From Limnoglobus roseus (GTDB taxonomy: Bacteria; Planctomycetota; Planctomycetia; Gemmatales; Gemmataceae), in NCBI RefSeq assembly GCF_008254045.1, contig NZ_CP042425.1:8322163-8386162 (forward strand): a DNA stretch of 64,000 nucleotides, read 5' to 3'. Below the pieces are notes generated by a model, which worked only from the letters and a program-made list of their open reading frames with translations, made no database searches and was not told where the DNA came from. Position 1 is the stretch's first letter; the number at the start of each line of letters is the position of its first letter. Made by a program: the position numbers and the translations under genes. Shown one piece after another: positions 24,806-33,095 of the stretch.

Positions 24806-26077
24806 TTATTTCTTCAGCCACTTGTCGGCGAACGCCATAAACGCCTTCCAGTCGTCGGGCGTCATCGCGTGCTTGCCGGGGCGGATGAAGTAGCCGAGGC
24901 GGCTTTCGATTAACTTGTTCGGCGGCGACATCGTCGTCGCCTCCAGGCCGGTCACGCCGAGGAGTTCGTACACCGGCGTCGCAAGTTTCAACATCTCGAA
25001 CTGCCCGCTCGGGTTCGCCCACAGGTCGTCAGTCGCGTTCGTATATAGCATCGGCCGCGGGGCACAGAGGGCTGCGAGGCAGTGCTGGTCGAACGGCAGT
25101 TTCTCGGTGGCATCGTTGAACGCCTTGAAGCTCGTGCTGAACCAGTGCGGGAACGCGGTGTTGATCCGCTTCACGCCCTCGGCCTTCGGGTCATCGTGGC
25201 GGCTCGGCCCGGTCCCGCCGCAACCGGCCTGGTGCGGGAGAACCAGCGCGAATCGCTCGTCGAACGCTCCCGCCAGCAACGCCGTCTTGCCGAGTCGTGA
25301 GTGGCCGACGACGGCGAGCCGCTTCGCGTCCACTTCGGAGATCGTGCTCAGGTAGTCGGCACACCGGCTGACGCCCCACGCCCAACTCATGATCGTGGCC
25401 GTCGCGTCGTCCGGGCCGTCGCCCTTCGGCTTCGGCATCAGCTTGCGGAACCCCTCGTCCACGTTCGGCCGGTCCGGCTGCACGTCGCCGTTGTAGAACG
25501 TCGCCACACCGTACCCGCGGCCGATGATGACTTCGAGCGGCCACACGTCGGTCGCCAACCCGCGGCCCTCCTTCGTCGCCTGGTTGTTCTTCACGCCGGG
25601 GTATTTGTCGTACATCCACGCCTCGGGGATGCGAATGTTCGGGTCGGTCGTGTACAGGTGGTTCCCCCCGAAGTTCGGCCCGACGAACGTCGGCACTGCC
25701 CCGACCGGCGCGTTCGGCAGCGCGATCATCAGATAAATCTGGAGGGCGTTCGTCTTGCCGAAGGCGTCGATCTGAAGCTCGACCTCGCGGAGCGTGCCCT
25801 TACCGCCGAACGCCTGCTTGTCCTCGTACTTGACGACGCCGGTCACCTTCCCCGATTCCGGCAATCGGCCGTACATGTACCGCTGGAAGAGTTCCTTCAG
25901 TTCCGGCCGGCGTTCCTTCAGCCAGACTTCCTTCGTGGTGACTTTCTCCCCGGCGAACGTCGTGAGCGGGTCGGGGAAACTCTTGCGGGCCGGCAGATCG
26001 CCCGGCGGCGGAAAGTCAGCGGCCGCGACGAGGGCCATGAGCAGGACTCCGGCAAGGGAGGGTGCGAAATGCGGCAT
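24806..26077 (-). CDS. Exported glucuronoyl esterase-like alpha/beta hydrolase (CE15-like)
   Basis: This is a 423-residue protein with a signal peptide (about 1-19) and an alpha/beta-hydrolase fold. The nucleophile elbow GHSRLGKTAL (Ser near 259) and the surrounding ISEVDAKRLAVVGHSR and HQAGCGGTGPSRHDD match bacterial CE15 glucuronoyl esterases and close relatives. The catalytic His is probably in RPGKHAMTPDDW near the C-terminus. Such enzymes cut ester links between lignin and glucuronoxylan, consistent with a polysaccharide-degrading planctomycete, but the exact substrate is an inference. Confidence 0.83.
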   Translation of the reverse strand: MPHFAPSLAGVLLMALVAAADFPPPGDLPARKSFPDPLTTFAGEKVTTKEVWLKERRPELKELFQRYMYGRLPESGKVTGVVKYEDKQAFGGKGTLREVELQIDAFGKTNALQIYLMIALPNAPVGAVPTFVGPNFGGNHLYTTDPNIRIPEAWMYDKYPGVKNNQATKEGRGLATDVWPLEVIIGRGYGVATFYNGDVQPDRPNVDEGFRKLMPKPKGDGPDDATATIMSWAWGVSRCADYLSTISEVDAKRLAVVGHSRLGKTALLAGAFDERFALVLPHQAGCGGTGPSRHDDPKAEGVKRINTAFPHWFSTSFKAFNDATEKLPFDQHCLAALCAPRPMLYTNATDDLWANPSGQFEMLKLATPVYELLGVTGLEATTMSPPNKLIESRLGYFIRPGKHAMTPDDWKAFMAFADKWLKK

Positions 26078-26134
26078 CGGGGGGAACCTCGGAAGGGAGA
26101 TGGGAATTGGTATAGCGAACTTTCCGCGGGCCTC

Positions 26135-27382
26135 TCACCGGCTGTACCACGCGACTAACCGCGGGAGTTCTTCCTTGAGGTGTAGGGAGCGGAGCGCGCT
26201 CGGCAGCTTCGGGCGGAGCAAGGGGTTGAAGCCGTAACTGTTGTCGATGAGCCGCAGCGCTTCACGGATGGCGACCGGCCGCGGGCGGTCGGCCGTGGTG
26301 ATGAGCCGCGAAAGCCAGAGCGTCATCGGGAAGACGAGGATTAGCGAATCGAGGCCGGCCCAGAACGGCAGGTGGAAGTTGATCGGCCCGGCGAACTGCA
26401 TCGAGTCCAACTTCGTGCGGAAGTAGCGAAGGAACAGTTGCTCCGATTCCGCCGGCAGTGGCCCAGCGAATTGCTCGCCGACTTCGAATCGCACGCCGAC
26501 CGCCAGGAGGCTGTTCACCTGGGGCACGCGGCCGGTGCCGACCGCGAAGCGGTAGCCGGCCCGCATTCGCCGAATCCAGCCGCCGTCCGGCATGGTGCCG
26601 CGATCCGGCCCGCGATCCACGCGGGCGTGAACCGACGCAAGTTGGCGGAACAGCATTCGCCCGACCCACCCCGGCGGCGGCACCTGTTCGGCGGGCGGCA
26701 CGTCTTCCTCAACGCCTTCCGCGAGGACGTTGACCAACTCCGTCAGCCGGTTGCCGACCACCTTCTCGTAGGTCAGAATCCGCAGTTGGCTCGTCAGCAG
26801 GAGAAGGTGGCGGAGTTTCCACTCCATCGGCCGGTCGGCCTTCGATAGAACGCCGGCGAATGCCGTCACGAACCGCGACAGGTCCGGCCACGCCACGGTC
26901 TGCCCGCCTTGCAGCGGCGGCGGGGGCAAGTCGCGGGTGATGTCTCGCGGTTCCAACTCGGCAGCGTAGGCGGCGGCGTCCTTCGCGTGGGCCGTCATCG
27001 CCCGGCCCTCGTTCTTCGCCACCGACGGGCAACTGTACCGCAGGCCGACGCGCCAGTAGTCGCCGGTCGGGATCATCACGAGGGGGTAAACCCGGCACGC
27101 GAGCGGCTTCGCGGCTGAGCCGAACTTCGCGTGAATGCGGCAGCGGTTGTCCGGTCCGAGAAACACGCACGCCCCGTCGGGGCGGTGGGCCAGCGTCACG
27201 CCGTCCTTACCCGTCTCGAAAATCGTCACGCCCTTCAGGTCGGGGTCGATCGCCCAGTTCTGCTTCTCGATGCGCTCGCGCTCGTCGGCCGTCACGGCCA
27301 CCGCGTAGGTGCGGCAGCAGTCGGAGCAACTGTGGCAGTCCCAATTCTGAAGCACCGGCAGCGACCGGACCGGCATTGGCAT
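26135..27382 (-). CDS. YkgJ/FliB-like cysteine-cluster protein
   Basis: This is a 415-residue protein whose N-terminus carries the cluster C16-xx-C19-xx-C22-C23 (WDCHSCSDCCRTYAV), followed by GACVFLGPDNRCRIHAKFG and PLACRVYPLVM. This eight-cysteine arrangement is the YkgJ / UPF0153 zinc- or iron-binding module, also found in flagellin lysine N-methylase (FliB). The remaining 300 residues are helical with a long C-terminal domain and no clear membrane span. It lies 48 bases downstream of the zinc-ribbon membrane-protein gene in the same direction. Enzymatic activity is unknown. Confidence 0.8.
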   Translation of the reverse strand: MPMPVRSLPVLQNWDCHSCSDCCRTYAVAVTADERERIEKQNWAIDPDLKGVTIFETGKDGVTLAHRPDGACVFLGPDNRCRIHAKFGSAAKPLACRVYPLVMIPTGDYWRVGLRYSCPSVAKNEGRAMTAHAKDAAAYAAELEPRDITRDLPPPPLQGGQTVAWPDLSRFVTAFAGVLSKADRPMEWKLRHLLLLTSQLRILTYEKVVGNRLTELVNVLAEGVEEDVPPAEQVPPPGWVGRMLFRQLASVHARVDRGPDRGTMPDGGWIRRMRAGYRFAVGTGRVPQVNSLLAVGVRFEVGEQFAGPLPAESEQLFLRYFRTKLDSMQFAGPINFHLPFWAGLDSLILVFPMTLWLSRLITTADRPRPVAIREALRLIDNSYGFNPLLRPKLPSALRSLHLKEELPRLVAWYSR

Positions 27383-27430
27383 CGCGACACCTGCGAGACG
27401 GCGAGAGAAGCTCCATTCTACGGTGGCCGG

Positions 27431-28441
27431 TTACTGCTTCTTCAGGTCGATGTGATCAAAGAAATACCGCACGTCGTTAGCTCCCGGCGTCAGAAAGGCA
27501 TCCTCGACGGCGGCCACGAACACGAACTGCTCCTTACGGAAGATGCGGACGATGCGTTTCGTGTTCCGGTCCGGCAGCGTGAACACGTACTCTCGGCCAG
27601 GGCAGCCAGTGAGACGGACGGGTCGCGGTTGCCCGGTCAGGGTCGCGTTGAGCGCATCCATCGCCTTCGCTTGCGCTTCCTTGAAAAATGGCTCGTCCTG
27701 TTCGCCGTTCAGTTCCTTCGGTTGATTGCCGAACGCGACGAAGTACGTGGCCGGACCGTCCTTGTCGGCGGTGCGGTAGCCCTTGAGCGACCAGCCCTTC
27801 ACGATTTGCTGGTCGTCTTCGTGCATCTCGTCCGGCACCTGGACGGAATACATTCGCTCCGGCGGCGTGAACTTCTGCCACGTCCGTTCGTTGCCCTTGC
27901 CGATCTGCTTGCGGAACGCTTCCACCCATTCCGGCTTCAAGAAGTACAGGAACGCGGCCAGGAAGTGCATGACGAAGACGAGAATCAGGATGCTCTTCAC
28001 CCGCGTGGCGAACGACCAGTCGGCCGCGAGGACCACGCCGAGGCAAAGCCCCGTCGCAGAGGCGGCAATCGCCATCGGCAGCGCGAACGTGAAGATCGCG
28101 TCCTTGCCGGTGATGAGGGGGCCGAGAATCCAGAGCAGTGGGATGACGAACGGCAGCAACGCGAGGCCGAAAAGGACGCTCCGCGGACCGTGGGGCGGTT
28201 CGGGGTCGGCGGGAATCTCGTACTCGTCCCAGCCGGGTGCCGGGTGCACGACGGGGACCGACTTCTTGACCGGGTAAACGACCGGCACGTTCCGCCGCGA
28301 GGGCTTGGGGTCCTCGGGCAACTCTTCGGCGACGGCGCTGAACGGCCGTGAGCAGTTCGGGCACGACACGTACTGCCCGACGGCCGACGCCGGCACGCGG
28401 GACAGTTCATCGCAGTAGGGGCAGCGGACGGCTTGTTGCAT
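27431..28441 (-). CDS. Zinc-ribbon membrane protein of unknown function
   Basis: This is a 336-residue protein. An N-terminal zinc ribbon (C7-PY-C10...C27-PN-C30) is followed by a Pro/Val-rich linker. About four membrane helices come next (roughly 110-215: VLFGLALLPFVIPLLWILGPL, FALPMAIAASATGLCLGVVLA, SILILVFVMHFLAAFLYFL). A C-terminal soluble domain of about 120 residues has a beta-rich pattern. This zinc-ribbon-then-membrane layout is very common among uncharacterised planctomycete proteins. I start at ATG 28441 because the cysteine motif follows at once. A tandem-repeat operator-like sequence lies 60 bases upstream. Confidence 0.8.
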   Translation of the reverse strand: MQQAVRCPYCDELSRVPASAVGQYVSCPNCSRPFSAVAEELPEDPKPSRRNVPVVYPVKKSVPVVHPAPGWDEYEIPADPEPPHGPRSVLFGLALLPFVIPLLWILGPLITGKDAIFTFALPMAIAASATGLCLGVVLAADWSFATRVKSILILVFVMHFLAAFLYFLKPEWVEAFRKQIGKGNERTWQKFTPPERMYSVQVPDEMHEDDQQIVKGWSLKGYRTADKDGPATYFVAFGNQPKELNGEQDEPFFKEAQAKAMDALNATLTGQPRPVRLTGCPGREYVFTLPDRNTKRIVRIFRKEQFVFVAAVEDAFLTPGANDVRYFFDHIDLKKQ

Positions 28442-28808
28442 GACGTTCAGGATACAGCGACCCGCGGCCGTTTTCAGCCCGTGAGTGCCTCGGGTGCGAA
28501 ATCTCGAAAATCTCGAAATTCGCGCGAACCCGGTGTGAACCTCGACTGTCTGATAGGGACTTCCACCGAAGGTTCGCATTTGGTGCCCACGAAACTTGGC
28601 AAAAATTGCAAAAAGCAATTGGCCAACGGGCGAAGAGCGGGTATAACCACACGTTCTTCCCCAATTCGGCGCAAACTTCGGACCGCCGAGCGTGTTGGAA
28701 GGTGTAGAAGTTCCTTACCTCGTACCCGTTTGGAAATGCGTAGCTAAACCCAATCCACGGCGGTGTGGTGATCCCACCCGCCCAATCGTTCCGTCGGAGG
28801 TGTGTGTC
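28442..28808. other. Intergenic region with operator-like repeats
   Basis: This 367-base gap has lower G+C than its neighbours. It holds a tandem imperfect repeat ATCTCGAAAATCTCGAAATT (28501-28520) flanked by GCGAA and TTCGC. It also holds a hairpin AATTGC-A5-GCAATT (28604-28620) extended outward by TTGGC/GCCAA. Both could be regulator sites for the leftward zinc-ribbon gene or the rightward small ORF. No RNA gene was recognised. Confidence 0.45.
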
Positions 28809-29288
28809 ATGACTGTCAAGAACCTGATGAACCGAGTGACGAAGACCGTGACGGTCGGCAACGCCAAGTTGCAGACCCCGGCCGATCGCGTCGGTACCGG
28901 GTTCATGGCAGTCGCGCTGACACTACCGCCGGCGGAGTTCCTGTCTCCGGGACAATTCTCAATGTCCCAACGTCAAGCCCACGAACCGGAACCCGGTTCG
29001 CGGCAGGAGGAGGTATCCGCCATGCGATATCAGCCGAACGCCGCGATACCGACCGGAGTGGTCGGACGTTTCTCTGGCCCTGTCGTTCGTCGCAACCTGT
29101 TAGCCCTCAGGGCCGAACAGGCGAACCGGCAGACCCATTCGCGGTCCCACTGTCCCAGAACGCGGCCCGGAAGCGACTGCCAATCGCCCGCCCGCGCAAC
29201 GGATACGACGGACCGAAAACGCGGGAGTTGGCGGAACGCCACGACCGCGAATGAGTCGACCGGCTGCGGCGACCGCGAAGTGAGGTGA
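28809..29288 (+). CDS. Uncertain small protein, no recognised family
   Basis: This is an open frame of 159 residues with a strong ribosome-binding GGAGG eight bases before ATG 28809. The first half (TVKNLMNRVTKTVTVGNAKL) looks protein-like; the second half is rich in Arg, Ser and Thr and looks like random GC-rich translation. A second strong AGGAGGAGGT precedes an in-frame ATG at 29022. This may be a short gene that lost its true end by frameshift, or two small overlapping genes. No domain is recognised and it ends about 550 bases before a sigma-factor gene. Confidence 0.3.
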   Translation: MTVKNLMNRVTKTVTVGNAKLQTPADRVGTGFMAVALTLPPAEFLSPGQFSMSQRQAHEPEPGSRQEEVSAMRYQPNAAIPTGVVGRFSGPVVRRNLLALRAEQANRQTHSRSHCPRTRPGSDCQSPARATDTTDRKRGSWRNATTANESTGCGDREVR

Positions 29289-29842
29289 CGCACGGCTTAT
29301 CGCGACGAATGCTCGAACCCGTTGTGCCTCCAAGACCGACCCCGCGCGGGCGGTCCCACGATGTCCGACCTTGAGCAGACAGACCGAGAGCGCTGTGACG
29401 TTACCGGGGCCAGAAGTCCCAACCCTTGACCGACTGCGGTAGGCGTTGCCCGATGTTTCGGGTCATCCCCTGTTGGCGTGTTCTCACACCGTGAGGCATT
29501 CGCCGGCAAGGTGACGCGGAGCGGCGGCGTGGAACCGACGAGCCAACCCGGCTCAGTCCGTTCCCGTTCGTCCGGTTCCGTTCGACCCGTCAAGCACCGA
29601 GCCACGACCCCACCCAACACAACCGCACCCGCCGCGGGGTTCAACCGCTGTGCGCGTGGGATCGAAGAGTTCGCACCCGACCGCCCCAGGCGGTTGTCCA
29701 CGGTGCGCATCGGTCCGCACCCACTCGGCCCGCTCGGAATGCCGTGACCCAGCCCCCTCCACTGATCCAGGGCGGCGGTCGCGTTCGTTCTGAAAACGCT
29801 GGTTCGGTCCGCGAAACGCTGGATCGGGACAGGAACCCAATC
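29289..29842. other. Intergenic region before ECF sigma gene, nothing recognised
   Basis: This is a 554-base GC-rich stretch between the uncertain ORF and the sigma gene. Open frames here are short and lack protein-like composition. I see no RNA gene, clear promoter or mobile-element end. AGGAAC (29831-29836) is the ribosome-binding site of the sigma gene. Confidence 0.4.
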
Positions 29843-30469
29843 ATGAGCTGGACGGAAATTACGATCCTGGTGGACAAGGCGAAGACGGGCGATCGGGAGG
29901 CTTTCGGCGAACTGGTCGTGCGGTTCCAGGGCAGCGTGTACGCGATGGCCCTGGCCCGCGTCCGCGACCCGATCGAGGCGCAAGAACTGGCGCAAGAGGT
30001 CTTCGTCCACGCGATGCGGAAGCTGCCGCAACTGCGGGACGCCCGGTGCTTCGCCGGCTGGTTGCGGCGGATGTGCGCCCGGATGGCCATCAACCGCATG
30101 ACGCGGAAGGGGCCGATCTTCGGCACGGAGCCGGAGATGCTGGACGGCTTCGAGGGCGACTTCCGCACGCCGGACGAGTTGCTCGTCCTGGCGGAAGAGA
30201 AGGCCGGGCTGCACGCCGGCCTGCGGAAGTTGAAGGACCTCGACCGGTCGACGCTGGAGGCGTTCTACCTGCGCGGCCGGAGCCTGAAGCAAATGGCCCG
30301 CGAGTTCGAGACGCCGGTCGGCACGATCAAACGGCGACTGCACGTCGCCCGCGCCCGGTTGAAGGACGTCCTGGAAGGCCGGGAGCCGGGCACGGGTGCT
30401 GAGTCGATGGCGATTCAGAAAGAACTGAAGGATAAGAAGCGAACGAAGCAACTGGCCTTAGCGGTGTAA
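29843..30469 (+). CDS. ECF-type RNA polymerase sigma factor
   Basis: This is a 208-residue ECF sigma factor. Region 2 covers about 12-75 (GDREAFGELVVRFQGSVYAMA, with the promoter-recognition helix around DARCFAGWLRRMCARMAINRM). Region 4 covers about 125-178 (STLEAFYLRGRSLKQMAREF and GTIKRRLHVARARLKDVLEG). A Lys-rich tail ends the protein. ATG 29843 follows AGGA at a normal distance; the upstream in-frame extension is rejected. No anti-sigma gene is adjacent, as is common in planctomycetes, where many ECF factors are controlled by kinases or extensions. Targets are unknown. Confidence 0.9.
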   Translation: MSWTEITILVDKAKTGDREAFGELVVRFQGSVYAMALARVRDPIEAQELAQEVFVHAMRKLPQLRDARCFAGWLRRMCARMAINRMTRKGPIFGTEPEMLDGFEGDFRTPDELLVLAEEKAGLHAGLRKLKDLDRSTLEAFYLRGRSLKQMAREFETPVGTIKRRLHVARARLKDVLEGREPGTGAESMAIQKELKDKKRTKQLALAV

Positions 30470-30496
30470 GTTCGCGATTTACTGAGACCTGATCCG

Positions 30497-30526
30497 ACCC
30501 GGCGGGCGATGGCCCGCCGGGTTTTT
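30497..30526 (+). terminator. Rho-independent terminator of the ECF sigma gene
   Basis: ACCCGGCGGGC (30497-30507) and GCCCGCCGGGT (30512-30522) form a perfect 11-bp stem with a GATG loop, followed by a T run. It is the most canonical intrinsic terminator in the window. Confidence 0.88.
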
Positions 30527-30544
30527 CGTTGTTGGCGATCGGAA

Positions 30545-31441
30545 TTACTCGACGCCCTGCACCTGGCGGATGGCGACTTCGGCGGCCCGGCGAACAGAGT
30601 CGCTGGCGTCGGTAAGGGCGTCTTGCAGGTACGGCAGAGCGGTCATGGCGTCCGGCCCGATCCGGCCGAGGGCGGTCACGGCGTTGATGCGTGTCCCTTC
30701 TTCGGTCTGGTTGTCGGCGGCAACAGGCGACGGCGGGGCGACAGGCGTCGTGGGCGTGCCACAGCCGAGAAGACCGCTCGCGTACTGGGACGGCGATGCT
30801 TTTCGCATCTGACTGCCGCGGAGGAGTTCGGTCAGCGGTTGCACGGCGGCGGCGGCGGCCGGCCCCATCCACCCGAGGGCCACGGCGGCTTCGCCCTTCA
30901 CGAACGGGTCATGGTGTTTCAGGTGCGAAATCAGCGTGGCCAGCGACGGCCGGCCGATTTGGCTCAGAGCTTTTGCCGCCAACCGGCACAGCACGATGTT
31001 CGTGCCCCGCATCGCTTCGGCCAACTGCGGCACGGCGGGGGCCGCTTCCGCGCCCATGCTGCCGATCGCCTGGGCGGCACCGGCGGCGGTCCGCGGGTCT
31101 TCGTCCTTCAGCGCCTGACAGAGTTCGCCCATCACCGCCTTCGCCTGCGGGCCGAGTTTGCCCAGCCCCCACACGGCGTTGCGGCGGACGTATTTGTCCG
31201 GGTGCGTGAGCATCCGCACCATCGTCGGCATGGCCTCGCGGCCGAGTTGCCCGATGGCCTGGGCCGCCCCTTCGCGGATCTTGGCGTCCTCGTCGTTCAG
31301 CGCATTCGTTAAATCCGGCAACGCCTGATTCGCGACCACCCCGAGCTTGCTTAGCGACCGGAAGGCACTCAGGCGCACGCTCGGGCTAAAGTGCTGTGTG
31401 TCCGCGATTAACGCGGCGAGCGATTCGTCGGCAGTGGTCAT
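30545..31441 (-). CDS. HEAT-repeat protein
   Basis: This is a 298-residue protein built of about seven HEAT/PBS-lyase-type helical repeats, recognisable by recurring units such as DAKIREGAAQAIGQLG, DKYVRRNAVWGLGKLG, DPRTAAGAAQAIGSMG, DPFVKGEAAVALGWMG and DSVRRAAEVAIRQV. The repeats give a superhelical scaffold for protein binding. A Pro/Thr-rich loop interrupts the array near 225-255. No signal peptide or membrane helix is seen, so it is probably cytosolic. The start at 31441 leaves out a basic extension with poor composition. Partner and role are unknown. Confidence 0.85.
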   Translation of the reverse strand: MTTADESLAALIADTQHFSPSVRLSAFRSLSKLGVVANQALPDLTNALNDEDAKIREGAAQAIGQLGREAMPTMVRMLTHPDKYVRRNAVWGLGKLGPQAKAVMGELCQALKDEDPRTAAGAAQAIGSMGAEAAPAVPQLAEAMRGTNIVLCRLAAKALSQIGRPSLATLISHLKHHDPFVKGEAAVALGWMGPAAAAAVQPLTELLRGSQMRKASPSQYASGLLGCGTPTTPVAPPSPVAADNQTEEGTRINAVTALGRIGPDAMTALPYLQDALTDASDSVRRAAEVAIRQVQGVE

Positions 31442-31680
31442 CAGCAGACCCGGAGATAAGACGGGCGACGAGTAGGAACGGCATCCCGACCATTCCACGA
31501 GTACCGGCAAACTTAGCCCATACTTCCCCGACCGCAACTCAAACCGCGCGAGACTTTTAAGATTCTCAGGCGTCCACAGAACTGCTGGCCGGCGCGAATT
31601 GGCCCGCGAGAGGGTTTTCACACGCCGGGCTGAACATTTCGACTTTTCCCACCCCGGCGAGAAATGGCACCGCAGGTGTC

Positions 31681-31689
31681 TGGTATAAT
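31681..31689 (+). promoter_or_regulatory. Extended -10 promoter for the sigma-like gene
   Basis: TGGTATAAT is a perfect extended -10 (TGnTATAAT), rare in this GC-rich DNA, 21 bases upstream of ATG 31711. No good -35 is present, which extended -10 promoters do not need. A GGAGGGA ribosome-binding site follows at about 31698-31704, so the 5' leader would be only about 15 bases. Confidence 0.65.
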
Positions 31690-31710
31690 CAGCCGCAGGA
31701 GGGAGTTTTC

Positions 31711-32310
31711 ATGGGGTTGGAAACGAAACGGGGTTTGGTCGGCCGGTCGTCACGCTCGCTGATGGTCGCGGTCGTGTTGGGCACGGCTTTAACGGCCATG
31801 GGCACCGAGGCTCGGGCCACGGCCAAGACTGAGAGCCAGGCGATCACCGACATCAGCAAGTACTGCACCGCCTGTTGGCGGAACGCCCGCCTGCCGGAAG
31901 ACCGCTGGGGCGACTGCACGCAGCAGGTTCTCACCCGGCTCTTGGAACGGGTCGAGCAGGAAAAGTGGGGCAGCATTCTGGCGGAAGAAACGTCCGAGCG
32001 GAAGGAGTTTCTCCGGGCCATCGACGCGGTGAAGAAGCGGACGCAGCGCGCCCGCAAGTACGCCTCAATCACGCCGGATCACGCCGACTGGCGGAACGAA
32101 CTGACCGACGACTTGCGCGACCGGCGAGAGGCCGTGACGTTGGCCGCATGTACCGTCCTCAGCGACCGGCAGAAGCAGATCGTCGAGCTGACGGCCGGCG
32201 GGTGGGGCGTGCCGGAAATCGCGGCCCAACTCGGTACGACCGTAGACCGCGTTAGCGACGAGAAGTACAAAGCGATCCGCAAACTTCGCACGCACTTCGG
32301 CGTGGAGTAA
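31711..32310 (+). CDS. Sigma-70-like factor with an N-terminal hydrophobic, signal-peptide-like segment
   Basis: This is a 199-residue protein. Residues about 45-80 (ITDISKYCTACWRNARLPEDRW, DCTQQVLTRLLERV) look like sigma region 2, and 147-199 is a clear region-4 helix-turn-helix (LSDRQKQIVELTAGGWGVPEIAAQLGTT). Before them lies a basic then hydrophobic stretch, 11-30 (LMVAVVLGTALTAMG), ending in an AxA-like site (EARA). A strong ribosome-binding site and an extended -10 promoter support the ATG at 31711, so the segment is probably real. It could tether the factor to the membrane. The alternative start at 31798 lacks a ribosome-binding site. Confidence 0.75.
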   Translation: MGLETKRGLVGRSSRSLMVAVVLGTALTAMGTEARATAKTESQAITDISKYCTACWRNARLPEDRWGDCTQQVLTRLLERVEQEKWGSILAEETSERKEFLRAIDAVKKRTQRARKYASITPDHADWRNELTDDLRDRREAVTLAACTVLSDRQKQIVELTAGGWGVPEIAAQLGTTVDRVSDEKYKAIRKLRTHFGVE

Positions 32311-32350
32311 CCCAACTCTTCATCGACGACTCACGGCACATCGGCTACGC

Positions 32351-32374
32351 TGAGAGGGGTAACGACCCCTCTCA
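32351..32374 (+). promoter_or_regulatory. 10-bp hairpin next to the dioxygenase ribosome-binding site
   Basis: TGAGAGGGGT (32351-32360) pairs perfectly with ACCCCTCTCA (32365-32374) around AACG. The last base of the stem is the first of AGGAG (32374-32378), which precedes ATG 32385. It may end the upstream sigma-like transcript or modulate translation of the dioxygenase. Confidence 0.5.
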
Positions 32375-32384
32375 GGAGCCTGTC

Positions 32385-33056
32385 ATGTCGGACCGCATCG
32401 TTCCCGTCTCTCGCCGCCTGTTCCTCGGCTCAGCCGCTCTCGGCGGGCTGTCGTTGTTCACTCCGGGCGTCTTCGCGGAAGAACTCACGCAGACTCCCAA
32501 GCAGACCGAGGGGCCGTTCTACCCGAACAAGCTGCCGCTCGACACTGACAACGACCTCATCATCGTCAACGACGATCTCACGCCGTCCGTCGGCACGGTC
32601 ACGCACCTGACGGGCAAAGTCCTTGACCCGAAGGGGAACCCGGTGCGGAACGCGCTCGTGGAAATCTGGCAGTGCGACAACAACGGCGTCTACCTGCACA
32701 CGGCCGACAGCGACAAGAAGAAGGACAAGCAGGATCCGCACTTCCAGGGTTTCGGCCGGTTCCTGACCGGCTCGACGGGCGAGTACTACTTCCGCACGAT
32801 CAAGCCGGTGCCGTACCCCGGCCGCACGCCGCACATCCACTTCAAGGTGAAGCAGGGGAAGAAGGAACTGATTGTGACGCAGTGCTATGTCAAAGACGAG
32901 AAAGACCGCAACGCGAAGGACGGCGTCTACCGCGGTATCAAGGAAGACAAGGCCCGCGAGTCGGTGACGGTGGACTTCGCGCCGGTGAAGGGGTCGAAGA
33001 TCGGGGAGTTGAGCGCGAACTTCGTGATCGTACTGGGGAAGACGCCAGAAGCGTGA
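32385..33056 (+). CDS. Tat-exported intradiol ring-cleavage dioxygenase
   Basis: This is a 223-residue intradiol dioxygenase (protocatechuate 3,4-dioxygenase beta-like). The twin-arginine signal SRRLFLGSAALGG begins near 9. The family core follows: QTEGPFYP, LTGKVLDPKGNPVRNALVEIWQCDNNGVYLHT, then GEYYFRTIKPVPYPGRTPHIHFKV. The Tyr and His residues in the last segment (PYPGRTPHIHF) are the ferric-iron ligands. Such exported single-gene members are common in planctomycetes and may attack plant-derived catechols outside the cytoplasm; no aromatic pathway genes are nearby. Confidence 0.9.
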   Translation: MSDRIVPVSRRLFLGSAALGGLSLFTPGVFAEELTQTPKQTEGPFYPNKLPLDTDNDLIIVNDDLTPSVGTVTHLTGKVLDPKGNPVRNALVEIWQCDNNGVYLHTADSDKKKDKQDPHFQGFGRFLTGSTGEYYFRTIKPVPYPGRTPHIHFKVKQGKKELIVTQCYVKDEKDRNAKDGVYRGIKEDKARESVTVDFAPVKGSKIGELSANFVIVLGKTPEA

Positions 33057-33060
33057 CCTG

Positions 33061-33090
33061 AAAGCCCAGGCACGGTCGTGCCGGGGCTTT
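33061..33090. terminator. Hairpin between convergent dioxygenase and thiSG genes (shared core)
   Basis: The 30-base element starts AAAGCCCAGGCACGG and ends CGTGCCGGGGCTTT, forming a 14-bp stem with one mismatch. It matches the palindrome at 24771-24800 at 28 of 30 positions, and the flank CTACCTCAC is shared with the element at 9416. Confidence 0.7.
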
Positions 33091-33095
33091 CTACC

